Part shown: piece after piece, positions 1-8,442 of the stretch
Layout of the letters: every line of letters starts with the position of its first letter
How positions within the stretch are numbered: position 1 is the stretch's first letter
Assembly (NCBI GenBank): GCA_003649445.1
Contig: QMRV01000006.1
Span: 5,466-69,465 of the forward strand
DNA from: Thermoprotei archaeon
GTDB taxonomy: Archaea > Thermoproteota > Thermoprotei > Thermofilales > B15-G2
Length of the DNA stretch: 64,000 bases
Direction: 5' to 3'
Position numbers and translations under genes: made by a program
Notes under the pieces: model-generated
Told to the model about the DNA's origin: nothing
Databases searched by the model: none
Seen by the model: only the letters and a program-made list of their open reading frames with translations

Positions 1-1
1 T

Positions 2-322
2 ATAGAGGAAGCTATATCATTTTTAAACGAAGAAATATTCTTCAACTGCGGAATTTCATTTGATGTAAAAAGAGTAAGTGAAAAGAGGAAAACTATTTCA
101 GAGGTGTTAATGCACATGGGCTACATTAAGCTACTGAGAGTCCCTTACATAGTTTTTAAGAAAAAGAGATCAAATCTCTATAGATTGGTTAAGCTGCTGA
201 CAAAGTATGATTATAGAGGAATAGTGGTTTTATACGGGAAAAACGCGTCAATATCAGAGTATAATTCGGCTATAAAAACCATAAAGGAGTACTTAACAAC
301 ATTAAAGAGTATCACAAAGTAG
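2..322 (+). CDS. C-terminal part of an unknown protein, cut by the window edge
   Basis: The reading frame is open from base 2 to a TAG stop at 320-322, so the gene starts outside the window and about 106 residues are visible. The visible part is basic and mixed alpha/beta in character, with hydrophobic stretches such as YRGIVVLYGK near the end. I recognise no family. GTG 104 and ATG 110 could serve as internal starts, but the open frame to the edge favours a truncated longer gene. It is convergent with the prenyltransferase gene, whose stop abuts it directly. Confidence 0.55.
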   Translation: MEEAISFLNEEIFFNCGISFDVKRVSEKRKTISEVLMHMGYIKLLRVPYIVFKKKRSNLYRLVKLLTKYDYRGIVVLYGKNASISEYNSAIKTIKEYLTTLKSITK

Positions 323-1141
323 CTATCTACCAAATCTTCTGTTTCTCTGCTGGTAAATTCTAATTGCTCTAAGCAAATCTATTTTCCTGAAATCAGGCCA
401 GTAGACGTCTAAGAAAAGTAATTCACTGTAAGCTATTTGGTAGAGTAGAAAATTGCTTATTCTAGCTTCACCGCTTGTTCTTATAACAAGATCTGGCTCC
501 GGATTAGGTAAGTGAGAGGTATAAAGGTATTTTTTAAGAAGTTCTTCATTTATTTGCTCTAGTTTAATTTTTCCCTCGAGTACATCGCGGCATATTTTTT
601 TAACCGCATCTACGATCTCTCGTCTTCCTCCATAGGCAATGCATATGTTTAGGTAGTGATTAGAGTAGTTGGCAGTCTTTTTCTCCAGCGCCCTTATTTT
701 TTCTTGAAGAGAAGGTGGGAGTAGATCTATTCTCCCTAAGGCTTTTACTTTTACTTTATATTTATCAAAAAGCTCTTCGTTTAGCGCTCTATTTAAGTAT
801 CTCTCTGCTAATTCAAGTATCTTCGCTACTTCCTCTGGTCTTCGCTTGAGATTCTCTGTGGAAAGAACATAAAGGCTTACCGTTTTAATGCCTAGCTCGA
901 GGCACCATTTAAGCACTTGTTCTGCCTTCTTCGCGCCTTGCTCATGTCCATACCATGGAGGAAGCCCCCTTTTTCTAGCCCATCGCCTATTTCCGTCTAG
1001 AATAAAAGCTACGTGAGAAGGCAGTTCTTTAGACTTTATTTGCTTCAGTAAGGCCTTTTCATATATTTTGTACGCTCCGATTAAGCTAAGTACCCTGAAG
1101 AGAGCATTAGACATTGCCGCGCCCAAGTTGTTCATGGGCAC
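323..1141 (-). CDS. uppS: cis-prenyltransferase (undecaprenyl/polyprenyl diphosphate synthase family)
   Basis: This enzyme condenses isopentenyl diphosphate onto an allylic diphosphate in cis, making the polyprenyl carrier used for glycan assembly in archaeal membranes. The 272 residues carry the family signatures: DGNRRWA at 49-55 with the catalytic Asp49, YVLSTENLKR at 91-100, and RTSGE at 221-225 followed by the R-x-S-x-F-x3-Q block and Glu240. Length is normal for the family. Met10 is a possible alternative start. Chain length of the product cannot be read from the sequence. Confidence 0.93.
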   Translation of the reverse strand: MPMNNLGAAMSNALFRVLSLIGAYKIYEKALLKQIKSKELPSHVAFILDGNRRWARKRGLPPWYGHEQGAKKAEQVLKWCLELGIKTVSLYVLSTENLKRRPEEVAKILELAERYLNRALNEELFDKYKVKVKALGRIDLLPPSLQEKIRALEKKTANYSNHYLNICIAYGGRREIVDAVKKICRDVLEGKIKLEQINEELLKKYLYTSHLPNPEPDLVIRTSGEARISNFLLYQIAYSELLFLDVYWPDFRKIDLLRAIRIYQQRNRRFGR

Positions 1142-1251
1142 CTGTACTCTCTAACAACATCTTCTTAATAAGTTTAGAGTATTATTAGTAAAGATAGCCT
1201 TTGAATACAAGAAATATATTTATATTGCTATACTCGTACTAAAAACCAGAT

Positions 1252-1677
1252 ATGTCATATAGTATGCTTGCCTTTAATAGCTTTGAAGAGCTATTATCCT
1301 ACGTAGATGAAGAAATCTCAAAGGCCAGAAAACAAATAGAGTCTCTTTCGGAAAGATATAAGGAATTAAAAGTAAAGGCAGAGAGATTAAAGCGTTTAGA
1401 TGAAGTATTTAGTAAAATAATAGGATCTAAAGCAACATCAATATATGAAGTAGATATCGCTGGCCTGAAAGTGGTTATAGGCGCTAGAGCAATAGACGAA
1501 TTAAATGTAATTGAAGAGGTGCTGAGATCTCTCAACGATAAAATAAACTCACTAAGCAAGGTCAGGAAAATTGTAGAGTATTTAGCTAAAACTACTGGAG
1601 ATATCGAGGGATTTTCTCTTCTAGTTGAGACATGTAACGGTATACCTGCTAGAATCCTTATTAAAGAATCTATTTAG
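1252..1677 (+). CDS. small coiled-coil protein, unknown function
   Basis: This is a 141-residue soluble protein. Residues 12-55 form a strongly charged amphipathic helix typical of a coiled coil, followed by a mixed alpha/beta part. An AT-rich TATA-like element (AATATATTTATAT) sits about 35 bp upstream. Its last 8 bp overlap the end of the convergent thioredoxin-like membrane protein gene. I do not recognise the family; a prefoldin-like chaperone was considered, but no second long helix is visible. Confidence 0.6.
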   Translation: MSYSMLAFNSFEELLSYVDEEISKARKQIESLSERYKELKVKAERLKRLDEVFSKIIGSKATSIYEVDIAGLKVVIGARAIDELNVIEEVLRSLNDKINSLSKVRKIVEYLAKTTGDIEGFSLLVETCNGIPARILIKESI

Positions 1678-2923
1678 ATTTTGCAGCCGAGAAGTACCAA
1701 GTAATTAGGACTAAAGGCAAGTAAACGTACTGTGAGTACTTTAAAATGAATGGAGAGACTTTTCCTTCAGTTACGCTCACGAAAGCTATTACTACTACTC
1801 TGAGTACTTCTAGCAGAGTTAATACGGCAATGCACAATACTATTAGCACGAGTTTATCTCTTGACTTTAGACCGGGAGTAAGTGCGTATAGAAGTATAGC
1901 GGCTATCAGTGATGGTATAAGCGCATAGGATACCGAGAATGGTATTGTGAACTCTTCTACAATTAACGCTGACTCTGTTAGATATGCGTGAAATCCAGTG
2001 AGGAGAATAACATTCCTAGTTACTATATAGAATATTTTGAGCAAAGGCGTCAGTAGAGAAGCTACTAGTAAGAGCGCAATAAATATCAATAAGCTCAGAG
2101 CTAAGGGTGTGAACATTTCTTTCTTTTTAGGCTTTTTTGCTTTAGCTACTTTGGCTAGAGCCAGTTCTCTTTTCAGAATATCTAGTATTTCCTCCGAAGA
2201 AAGTATTTTTCCAGCTGAGATTACTTTGTGTCCTAGTACGAGGGCTGGTAGAGTAGAGATATTTAATTTCTTGGCGAGTTCTGCGCCTTTAGGAGATGTT
2301 GTACTCAGCTCTACAAGCCTTATTCTAGATCCATAAAGTATTTTCATTGCATTAACTGCGCTTCTAGCATTTAGTGCTAGAAGTCTCTGATTTGCATCAT
2401 CTTCACCTAAGACAATGAGCCTTAGCACAGCTTTAGCTTTCTTTGGTTTCTTCGAAGGTTTGGGTCTTTTTTCTTCGTAAATCGTTTTTGTTTTTGCCTC
2501 GGGCTTAGGTTTAACTTCTTTAGTCTCGACCTTCTTTTCAGGGGGCTTTAATGGAGGTGTTGGCGGTTTTTCGGGAGGCTTTGACGTAGGCTTCTCGAGT
2601 GGAGGCTTTTTCTCTACTTTCTCTGGCTTTATTTCAGCTGGCTTAGGTTTTTCCTCAACAACTTGTTCTTCAGGTGCACGGTGATAAAACTCTATAAATA
2701 TGCTTACCAGCTCATCTACTTGTGGAACTTTGCTTTTTAATACCTCTACTCCATTTATTGAGACTACAGGGAGATCGATTCTTGATAAAGAAAGAGCTAC
2801 ATCGGCTTCAATAGCTTCTCTGCCGTAGACATAAGTAAATACGTCTACAGCTTCTCTGAATATTTTAACTATGGGGGAATCTAGTGAGTCTACGTATAGT
2901 CTTACTCTGATTTTTTTAGCCAT
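1670..2923 (-). CDS. two thioredoxin-like domains joined to a four-helix membrane domain
   Basis: The 417 residues read as three parts. Residues 1-80 and 165-255 both look like thioredoxin-fold domains, each with a cis-Pro type turn (DLPVVSINGV at 50-59, STLPALVLG at 223-231) but no CxxC pair, so they are probably binding rather than redox domains. Residues 82-163 are a Lys/Pro/Glu-rich linker. Residues 270-412 hold about four membrane helices. The segment around 370-382 (LEVLRVVVIAF) faintly resembles the Arg-containing helix of exosortase/archaeosortase proteins, but no catalytic Cys is placed correctly. It lies 3 bp downstream of a nitroreductase gene on the same strand. Confidence 0.6.
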   Translation of the reverse strand: MAKKIRVRLYVDSLDSPIVKIFREAVDVFTYVYGREAIEADVALSLSRIDLPVVSINGVEVLKSKVPQVDELVSIFIEFYHRAPEEQVVEEKPKPAEIKPEKVEKKPPLEKPTSKPPEKPPTPPLKPPEKKVETKEVKPKPEAKTKTIYEEKRPKPSKKPKKAKAVLRLIVLGEDDANQRLLALNARSAVNAMKILYGSRIRLVELSTTSPKGAELAKKLNISTLPALVLGHKVISAGKILSSEEILDILKRELALAKVAKAKKPKKKEMFTPLALSLLIFIALLLVASLLTPLLKIFYIVTRNVILLTGFHAYLTESALIVEEFTIPFSVSYALIPSLIAAILLYALTPGLKSRDKLVLIVLCIAVLTLLEVLRVVVIAFVSVTEGKVSPFILKYSQYVYLPLVLITWYFSAAKSK

Positions 2924-2926
2924 CTT

Positions 2927-3469
2927 CTATCCACTAAAATACTTCCTTCCATACTTATTTAAATGAACTACTTCTTCTAAAGGTCTTCTAGGTCTAGGTG
3001 AAGGGCGCTCAGCAGGCTTTCCTAAAGGTATTATAGCTACTGGCCTTATGTAGCTCGGGAGACCTAGTATTCGCGATACTTCGTCTTCGTAGAAAGCGCC
3101 GACCCAGCATGTTCCATATCCCAAGGCATACGCCGCTAATAGCATGTTCTGAATAGCGGCTGCAGTATCTTGTATACAGTATAGCGATGCACCTCTACTA
3201 CCGTACACAGAGCTTGAACGCATGGTATTTGCGCATACAACAATCACTATTGGCGCTTCTTCGATAAATTCCTGTCCTAAAGCCGCCTCACTAAGCTTTC
3301 TTTTTATTTCAGGGTCCTTAACCACAATAAATTCCCATGGCTGAAGATTACCTGCAGAAGGAGCTTTAATTGCAGCTTCAAGAATTCTTCTCAAGTCTTC
3401 TTCTTTTACAGGGTCAGGGAGATAGGCTCTTATACTCCTTCTACCTTCAATAGCTTCAAATAAATCCAT
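2927..3469 (-). CDS. nitroreductase-family FMN oxidoreductase
   Basis: This 180-residue protein belongs to the FMN-dependent nitroreductase fold. RRSIRAYLPDPV near the N terminus is the phosphate/FMN-contacting Arg-rich start, APSAGNLQPWEF is the second FMN loop, and GYGTCWVGAF is the conserved C-terminal glycine stretch. It likely uses NAD(P)H to reduce an unidentified substrate. It probably forms a two-gene unit with the thioredoxin-like membrane protein downstream. A longer paralogue lies at 20632-21516. The substrate cannot be predicted from sequence. Confidence 0.85.
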   Translation of the reverse strand: MDLFEAIEGRRSIRAYLPDPVKEEDLRRILEAAIKAPSAGNLQPWEFIVVKDPEIKRKLSEAALGQEFIEEAPIVIVVCANTMRSSSVYGSRGASLYCIQDTAAAIQNMLLAAYALGYGTCWVGAFYEDEVSRILGLPSYIRPVAIIPLGKPAERPSPRPRRPLEEVVHLNKYGRKYFSG

Positions 3470-3587
3470 AGTCTCCTAAATATTAGCGCATAAGCCTATT
3501 TATTAGCATTGCCTACAAGAAAATTTTCTCGTGAAACTTCGGGACTTTAAAGAATATTAATATACTTGAACGAGAGATAATAGACAT

Positions 3588-3680
3588 ATGTCTAGACGTA
3601 AAGCCATTTCAGCGCTACTACTAGTAGTACTCTTCATTCTGTCTTTGCTCGTCGCCCTTGTCACATTATTCATTAAGTGA
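3588..3680 (+). CDS. 30-residue membrane peptide resembling an archaeal pilin N terminus
   Basis: An ATG at 3588 opens a 30-codon frame ending in TGA. The peptide begins MSRRKAIS and continues with one uninterrupted hydrophobic helix, ending in Lys. This is the layout of the N-terminal domain of archaeal pilins and archaellins (basic residues, then the helix), but nothing follows the helix. A TATA-like ACTTTAAAG lies at 3544-3552, about 40 bp upstream. The surrounding 325 bp gap has no other gene. Expression is unproven, so the call rests on composition and promoter. Confidence 0.45.
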   Translation: MSRRKAISALLLVVLFILSLLVALVTLFIK

Positions 3681-3756
3681 GTGCAATCTCCCAGAAGCAA
3701 TAAAAGTATTATTTACTTTTTACTGTGACTTTCTTCAACTAAGTCCTTTAAGTAAA

Positions 3757-3791
3757 CTTAAATAGTTGCTATAATTATGTATTAATGGTGA
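3757..3791 (+). promoter_or_regulatory. promoter and Shine-Dalgarno of the eS25 gene
   Basis: CTTAAATAG at 3757-3765 is a good archaeal TATA box. GGTGA at 3787-3791 lies four bases before the ATG at 3796, so this gene, unlike many here, has a short leader with a ribosome binding site. Confidence 0.5.
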
Positions 3792-3795
3792 AACC

Positions 3796-4155
3796 ATGGG
3801 AGGTAAGAAGAAACCAACTCTCTCCCAGCTAGAAAAAAGGCTCAGTAGAATGCAAGAAGAGAGCAAGAAAGCTAAGAAGAGAAAGAAGAAAGGCAAACTT
3901 GAAACACCTACTCTTACTCTGCCTAAGATAGTTCCTCTAGTAAATGAAGACTTAATCAAGTTGGCTCAGAGCGAAGTAAAGAAAATGAAATGTATAACTC
4001 CATATGTCTTAGCTACAAGACTCAACATTAAAATAAGCTTAGCTAAAGCTCTTCTGAGAACTCTACATGAAGAGGAAGTAATTGTTCCAGTGAACTTAAA
4101 TCACAGAGTACCCATATACGTACCTAAAGAACTGGCAGACAATCTGCCAAAGTAA
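3796..4155 (+). CDS. rps25e: small ribosomal subunit protein eS25
   Basis: eS25 is a small-subunit ribosomal protein shared by eukaryotes and some archaea. The 119 residues start with the typical archaeal MGGKKKPTLSQLEKR head and a long Lys-rich tract, followed by the winged-helix core: ITPYVLATRLNIKISLAKALLRTL at about 70-93, where the helix-turn-helix sits, and a final beta hairpin. Length is usual for archaeal members. It is a single-gene unit with its own promoter, convergent with the charged protein at 4158. The presence of eS25 supports a TACK-type archaeon. Confidence 0.88.
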   Translation: MGGKKKPTLSQLEKRLSRMQEESKKAKKRKKKGKLETPTLTLPKIVPLVNEDLIKLAQSEVKKMKCITPYVLATRLNIKISLAKALLRTLHEEEVIVPVNLNHRVPIYVPKELADNLPK

Positions 4156-4157
4156 AT

Positions 4158-4997
4158 TTAGCTCAAGCCCAGTAAATCTATTAGCGTTATCTTCTTACCT
4201 ACTTTAGGTAGTTTTGGTGTAGCGTTTACTACTCCATCAGGTACTATCTCAACAAAACCTAGTTCCGCTAACTTAAGCATAAGCCTTCTAGGGTCTTTTA
4301 CACCCATTCTTTTGAGATCTTGCATGAATCTTATTGCACCTACGCTCCAGTAGTTATTTAAATACACTATAGCTTTTCTCATGTCTTCGTCAAACTGTTC
4401 AAGTATTTTCTCCTCTTCTTCTTTTGTAAGTTCTTTTTCTTCTTTACGCTCTTCAATTATTTCTTCTTTAGAAACTTCCTTTGGCTTCTCTTTAATTTCT
4501 TTTTCTATTTTCTTTTCTTCTACTTTCTCCTCTTTCTCTTCTACTTTTTCAACTTTTTCTTCAGGTCTTGGCTGAGGTATGAGCTCTATTAAAGGCTTTA
4601 CTCTAGTTAGCGTTTTATGTCGCTTAGACTTCTCCATTTTCTTTTTGGACGTCTTTGTCGTTTTTACCGGTGTATACCGTAATGGTATTACTTCCTCAAC
4701 TTTCTCTTTTTTCTCCTCTTTCTTCTCAATCTTCTTTTCTTCTTTCTTTATCTTCAGAAATATTTTTTGAGGAAAATTAAATGTAAAAATAGGAGAAAGC
4801 TCAACAGCCACTTTCTCTTCAGAGAAACACACATCAGCCTTTTTTGAGAGCTCTTCCACTACAGCATAAAGTGACAAATACCCTATCTCTTTTTTCTTCA
4901 TCCATTTCTTAAGTTCATCAAACGATAACTCTTTCTTTTCTTTAATTAAGGCATATAATTCATCTGTGAGCACTGAGAGGGAGTATGAATCAGCCAT
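4158..4997 (-). CDS. charged linker protein with possible winged-helix ends
   Basis: The 279 residues fall into an N-terminal globular part (1-70) that reads like a small winged-helix domain, a long Glu/Lys-rich, low-complexity linker (about 80-205), and a C-terminal globular part (210-279). In the last part, WSVGAIRFMQDLKRMGVKDPRRLMLKLAELGFVEIVPDG looks like a second helix-turn-helix with a wing. The protein may bridge nucleic acid or ribosomal partners, but that is inference. I do not recognise a named family. Its own upstream region is short and AT-rich. Confidence 0.6.
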   Translation of the reverse strand: MADSYSLSVLTDELYALIKEKKELSFDELKKWMKKKEIGYLSLYAVVEELSKKADVCFSEEKVAVELSPIFTFNFPQKIFLKIKKEEKKIEKKEEKKEKVEEVIPLRYTPVKTTKTSKKKMEKSKRHKTLTRVKPLIELIPQPRPEEKVEKVEEKEEKVEEKKIEKEIKEKPKEVSKEEIIEERKEEKELTKEEEEKILEQFDEDMRKAIVYLNNYWSVGAIRFMQDLKRMGVKDPRRLMLKLAELGFVEIVPDGVVNATPKLPKVGKKITLIDLLGLS

Positions 4998-5033
4998 TTT
5001 CTTATAATTAAAATGGAATATAGCAATTTAAGT

Positions 5034-5909
5034 CTAGCGTAAACAATAGTCTATTAAATGTGATCCGTCGCATATGGCCGTATTCAAGTAGCCGAAGCCT
5101 TCTCTACATGAAGCAAAAGTCAGTCCATGTGCTAGAGCAATATTTCTCACCTCTTTAATTATGCTTAGTCTCTTTTCATTTTTCAAGTACCGGTAGCCTG
5201 AAATTCTTTCTCCTTCATTTAAGTAAAGTTCCTTAAATTTCTGGGCATGATCGGGAAAAGCTCTAATTATTCTGACGAGAGAGTCTGGCTTAGCTTTATA
5301 AGTTGATGTTATTAGGTGTTTTGCTCCAGCCTTGCTGACTTCTTCAACAAGTTTTTCTATCTCTTTAAAATTGTCGTTAATTAGAGGTATAATAGGGTCT
5401 ACTCTAACAGAAACTCCTATTCCTTCTTTTGAAAGAACTCTAACGGCCTTTATTCTGTGATCGGGTGGAGGGGCTCCGGGTTCAAGTATTTTAGCTAACC
5501 TTTTGTCGAGAGTAGTTATTGTAATACTTACGCTGACTTTACCTCGCTTGATTATGTCTAAATCTCTCAACACTAGATCGGATTTTGTTACAAGCAGTAT
5601 TTTACATCCAGCTGGAACTAGGATTTTTAAAACTTCTCTGGTCAACTTTAACTCTGCTTCAGGAGGAGTATAGGGGTCTGAGCTATTTGCTATAGATATT
5701 ACTTTATTTCTATCTATCTTTCTTAAATCCTTTTTGATTCTTGTGAGTAGATTTTTCTTAGACCTGACTTTGTAAAAGTTTCTAATGTACGATGATGCAT
5801 AGCAGTAAATGCAAGAGTGCCCACACCCTGTGTAAGGCGAAAGCGAGTATTTTGGAGGACATGTACAGAGAGGACTTTTCCATGGATCGAACTCTCTAAT
5901 AACGCTCAT
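5034..5909 (-). CDS. radical SAM protein of the SplB-like (spore photoproduct lyase-like) group
   Basis: The protein has 291 residues. The Fe-S motif C29-x3-C33-x2-C36 sits in GCGHSCIYCYA, as in the SplB-like family of radical SAM enzymes. The rest is a partial TIM barrel with VISIANSSDPYTPPEAE and VTKSDLVLRDLDII, both characteristic of this family. Two extra cysteines (C15, C17) precede the motif. Members of this group are mostly of unknown substrate, so DNA repair cannot be assumed. It is a single gene, divergent from the HTH regulator at 6009. Confidence 0.8.
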   Translation of the reverse strand: MSVIREFDPWKSPLCTCPPKYSLSPYTGCGHSCIYCYASSYIRNFYKVRSKKNLLTRIKKDLRKIDRNKVISIANSSDPYTPPEAELKLTREVLKILVPAGCKILLVTKSDLVLRDLDIIKRGKVSVSITITTLDKRLAKILEPGAPPPDHRIKAVRVLSKEGIGVSVRVDPIIPLINDNFKEIEKLVEEVSKAGAKHLITSTYKAKPDSLVRIIRAFPDHAQKFKELYLNEGERISGYRYLKNEKRLSIIKEVRNIALAHGLTFASCREGFGYLNTAICDGSHLIDYCLR

Positions 5910-6008
5910 TAATTACTATTTTTCATTCCGAACTTAAAATATAAATTTTCTGAAGGCGTAAACCTAATAATAGTCTCGTAAAAGAAAGTATAGCTTTGCG
6001 GTGATCCC

Positions 6009-6866
6009 ATGGCGAATAAAGATCCCTATGTGTTGCTAAACACTGTTGTCAGCAATCCTCTTCGCAGACAAATAGTAGAGGTTTTAGGTAGAGAAGGTGC
6101 AAAGACATTTACAGAGCTTAAGAGACAACTCAAAGTCAGTACAGGTACTCTCTACTATCATTTAGAGAACCTTAGAGGAGTTATTGAGCAAACAGAGGAT
6201 AAAAAGTATAGGTTAACAGAAGACGGCCTTAAGCTCTTTAAGATATTTGAAAAGGAAAAAGATTTACTGAAAGAAGTTTTCGGAGGAAAGCCTAAAGTAG
6301 TAGAGTTTTTTGACAAATATATTAAACCTTATTTTATTCCAACCAAACTATTTACTTCGCTTTATAAGCAACCTTTACTCGAAGGAATAGCTGTAATACT
6401 GTCTGTGATTTTGGCCGCAATACCTTCTGCACTATGGGGATTTGAAATAGTCTTACTCGAATCTAGGAACACTGTTTTTCTTACAATAAGTGACAAGATT
6501 TTCGCAGTCACCGAAAGCATGTTAAGCTGGCTTGTTGTAGCTGTAATTCTCGATCTTCTTTCAAGAGCCCTAGGCAGTAAAAGCTCTCTACCTGAATTTT
6601 ATGCAGCTTCATCTGCATCCTTTATCCCCATATATCTCGTAGTACTGCTCATTGGTCTAACTAAACCGTACTTTAATAACAGTGAAATTTTTCTTTATTC
6701 AGCGGCTCTACTGTATAGACTTGCACAAATATTCACTATAGGTTTCTTGATCGCGACTCTCACCGTATACAAGAAAATAAGTGAAGCCAAAGCATTTCTC
6801 TTAGTGACAGTAGTATTCTACTTAAGCTACTTTGTTAACTACTTCCTGCCGCGCGTTATTCCCTAG
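6009..6866 (+). CDS. membrane-anchored winged-helix regulator (ArsR-like HTH plus five membrane helices)
   Basis: Residues 8-80 form an ArsR-type winged helix (NPLRRQIVEVLGREG, then VSTGTLYYHLENL as recognition helix). Residues about 123-282 hold roughly five membrane segments resembling a Yip1-like bundle. The regulator could therefore be tethered to the membrane and respond to a membrane signal. It leads a cluster that continues with a small membrane protein, a MoxR ATPase and a VWA protein. The ATG at 6009 is preceded by GGTGATCCC, a plausible ribosome binding site. Confidence 0.75.
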   Translation: MANKDPYVLLNTVVSNPLRRQIVEVLGREGAKTFTELKRQLKVSTGTLYYHLENLRGVIEQTEDKKYRLTEDGLKLFKIFEKEKDLLKEVFGGKPKVVEFFDKYIKPYFIPTKLFTSLYKQPLLEGIAVILSVILAAIPSALWGFEIVLLESRNTVFLTISDKIFAVTESMLSWLVVAVILDLLSRALGSKSSLPEFYAASSASFIPIYLVVLLIGLTKPYFNNSEIFLYSAALLYRLAQIFTIGFLIATLTVYKKISEAKAFLLVTVVFYLSYFVNYFLPRVIP

Positions 6867-6910
6867 AATTCTCATAAAACTTAAGTAGCGCTCTAAGATA
6901 GGATTAGTGA

Positions 6911-7222
6911 ATGAGCAGCAATTCTTTCATAAAGTACTTGAAAAGTGTTGCTGAGAAAACAGATGTTATTGTGGAGAAGAATCATATTAAATGGTTTAAT
7001 GTAGAGAAAACTGGACGTAGAGTAATAGGTTTCCTCGATATGTATTATTTTGACGAAAAGGGAGATTATATTATTTTAAATAAGAGCACAGCATATGATC
7101 TTAAAGAGCGCCTTGAGTTTTTAGAAAAGTCTGTTGCCAAGTATAGAAAATGGCTAAAAATTCTTTCGCTTACATGTGTCTTCATGTTAATTACTATAGT
7201 ATTAATCCTTGTTTTGAGGTGA
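6911..7222 (+). CDS. small C-terminally anchored membrane protein, unknown
   Basis: The 103 residues comprise a soluble, charged N-terminal part of about 80 residues with alternating beta-type sequence (IKWFNVEKTGRRVIGFLDMYYF) and a single C-terminal helix (about 82-102), so it is likely tail-anchored with the bulk in the cytoplasm. It ends 3 bp before the MoxR ATPase ATG, so the two are probably cotranscribed and translationally linked. No family recognised. Its position suggests a membrane adaptor for the ATPase/VWA pair. Confidence 0.6.
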   Translation: MSSNSFIKYLKSVAEKTDVIVEKNHIKWFNVEKTGRRVIGFLDMYYFDEKGDYIILNKSTAYDLKERLEFLEKSVAKYRKWLKILSLTCVFMLITIVLILVLR

Positions 7223-7225
7223 ACT

Positions 7226-8440
7226 ATGAGTAAATATTATAGAAACTTAGTTAAAAAGCTTGAAGAAGAAATTAAGAGCAGATTTATCTGCAACGATAAA
7301 GTACTTAGAATAATTATTTTAAACCAGCTTCACACAAGAGCCACAACGCTCTTTAGAGCACCAAGAGGCTCCGGAAAATCTACGTTAATGTTGCTCTTAC
7401 TCAAAGGAATCTACGGCTCAGACTTCGTAGTAATATCGGGAGCTTCTGAAGTAAAGCGCGGTGAAGTACTCGGCCGTCTTCACTTACCTTCACTTGAAAA
7501 AGAAGGTGTAGAAAGAGTTGTATGGGCAGCCTTTGTTAAAGCGGAAGGTAAAGGACTAGATGAAGTTAATAGACTGAATCCCTATACGACTGCTAATATT
7601 TACCACATGTTGCAGTTTGGAGAAGTGTGGGCTTATGGTCATCGATATAGAGTAGAGGACTATACTTTAATTGCTAACGAAAATCCCCATGATCCTACAA
7701 CCTTTATTCATCCGCCGCCTTTCTATGACAGATTTGATATATGTGTTTATTTAAGGCCGCTGACTTTAAGCGAGAAATTTGCGCTTCAAGAAATACTTGA
7801 GAAACATAGAGGAGAACTTGTAGAGTCTATGCCTCAAGTTCTTTCTCCTGAAGATTTAAAAGAAATTAGAAAAGAAGTAGAGGAAATAGAAGTAGACTTA
7901 GAAATAAGGGGCTTAATAAACACTATTGTAAGAGACTTACAGGTGTGCATTAGAAATAGAGATTTAGCTGAATTGAAGCCTCTTGCTCTCTGTGAGGGCT
8001 GCCATTTCATAAGAGATATTTGTAGCAAAATAAAAGAGGGGCCTAGTGAGCGCGCGGGCATAGTATTGACTCAGCTGGCTAAAGCCAAAATATGGCTAGA
8101 AGGGTCATGTACAAAAGATGACATATACGATATGCTGCTCTGGATTCTGCCGCATAGAATAACTTTAACTAAAGTAAAGAACATTATCTCGGATTTAAAG
8201 GAAATAATTGAAATGGAAAAAGTTAAAATGAGAGATAGAGAGAGTAGAAGACAATGGTATATTTTAAATGAACTTATTAAAGGTTTCAATAGAGGCCTCT
8301 ACAATAAGGCTAAAGAAATAGCTCTCGAGGACTTAGTTTTCGCAGAAGAACTTGTTCACCTTGAAGAAAAATGGATTGCTGAAGGGTTAATTAAGCCCGA
8401 AGAAAGCATTAAGTATAACCTTGGCATAGAGTTAATGTAG
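7226..8440 (+). CDS. MoxR-type AAA+ ATPase
   Basis: MoxR ATPases work with VWA proteins to remodel or activate partner proteins. The 404 residues show Walker A PRGSGKST at 46-53, Walker B ending in D112-E113 (GKGLDEVNR), a sensor-1 Asn at 151 (TLIANENPHD) and DRFD near 168-171. The C-terminal half contains a cysteine/histidine knot, CEGCHF followed by a Cys six residues later, which may bind zinc. It is immediately followed, 2 bp later, by the VWA gene, the classical MoxR-VWA arrangement. Confidence 0.85.
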   Translation: MSKYYRNLVKKLEEEIKSRFICNDKVLRIIILNQLHTRATTLFRAPRGSGKSTLMLLLLKGIYGSDFVVISGASEVKRGEVLGRLHLPSLEKEGVERVVWAAFVKAEGKGLDEVNRLNPYTTANIYHMLQFGEVWAYGHRYRVEDYTLIANENPHDPTTFIHPPPFYDRFDICVYLRPLTLSEKFALQEILEKHRGELVESMPQVLSPEDLKEIRKEVEEIEVDLEIRGLINTIVRDLQVCIRNRDLAELKPLALCEGCHFIRDICSKIKEGPSERAGIVLTQLAKAKIWLEGSCTKDDIYDMLLWILPHRITLTKVKNIISDLKEIIEMEKVKMRDRESRRQWYILNELIKGFNRGLYNKAKEIALEDLVFAEELVHLEEKWIAEGLIKPEESIKYNLGIELM

Positions 8441-8442
8441 TA

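Noticed and set aside
4381..4770. Ser/Phe-rich frames on the plus strand opposite the charged protein
   Set aside because: They mirror the Glu/Lys-rich codons of the minus-strand gene and are a composition artefact.
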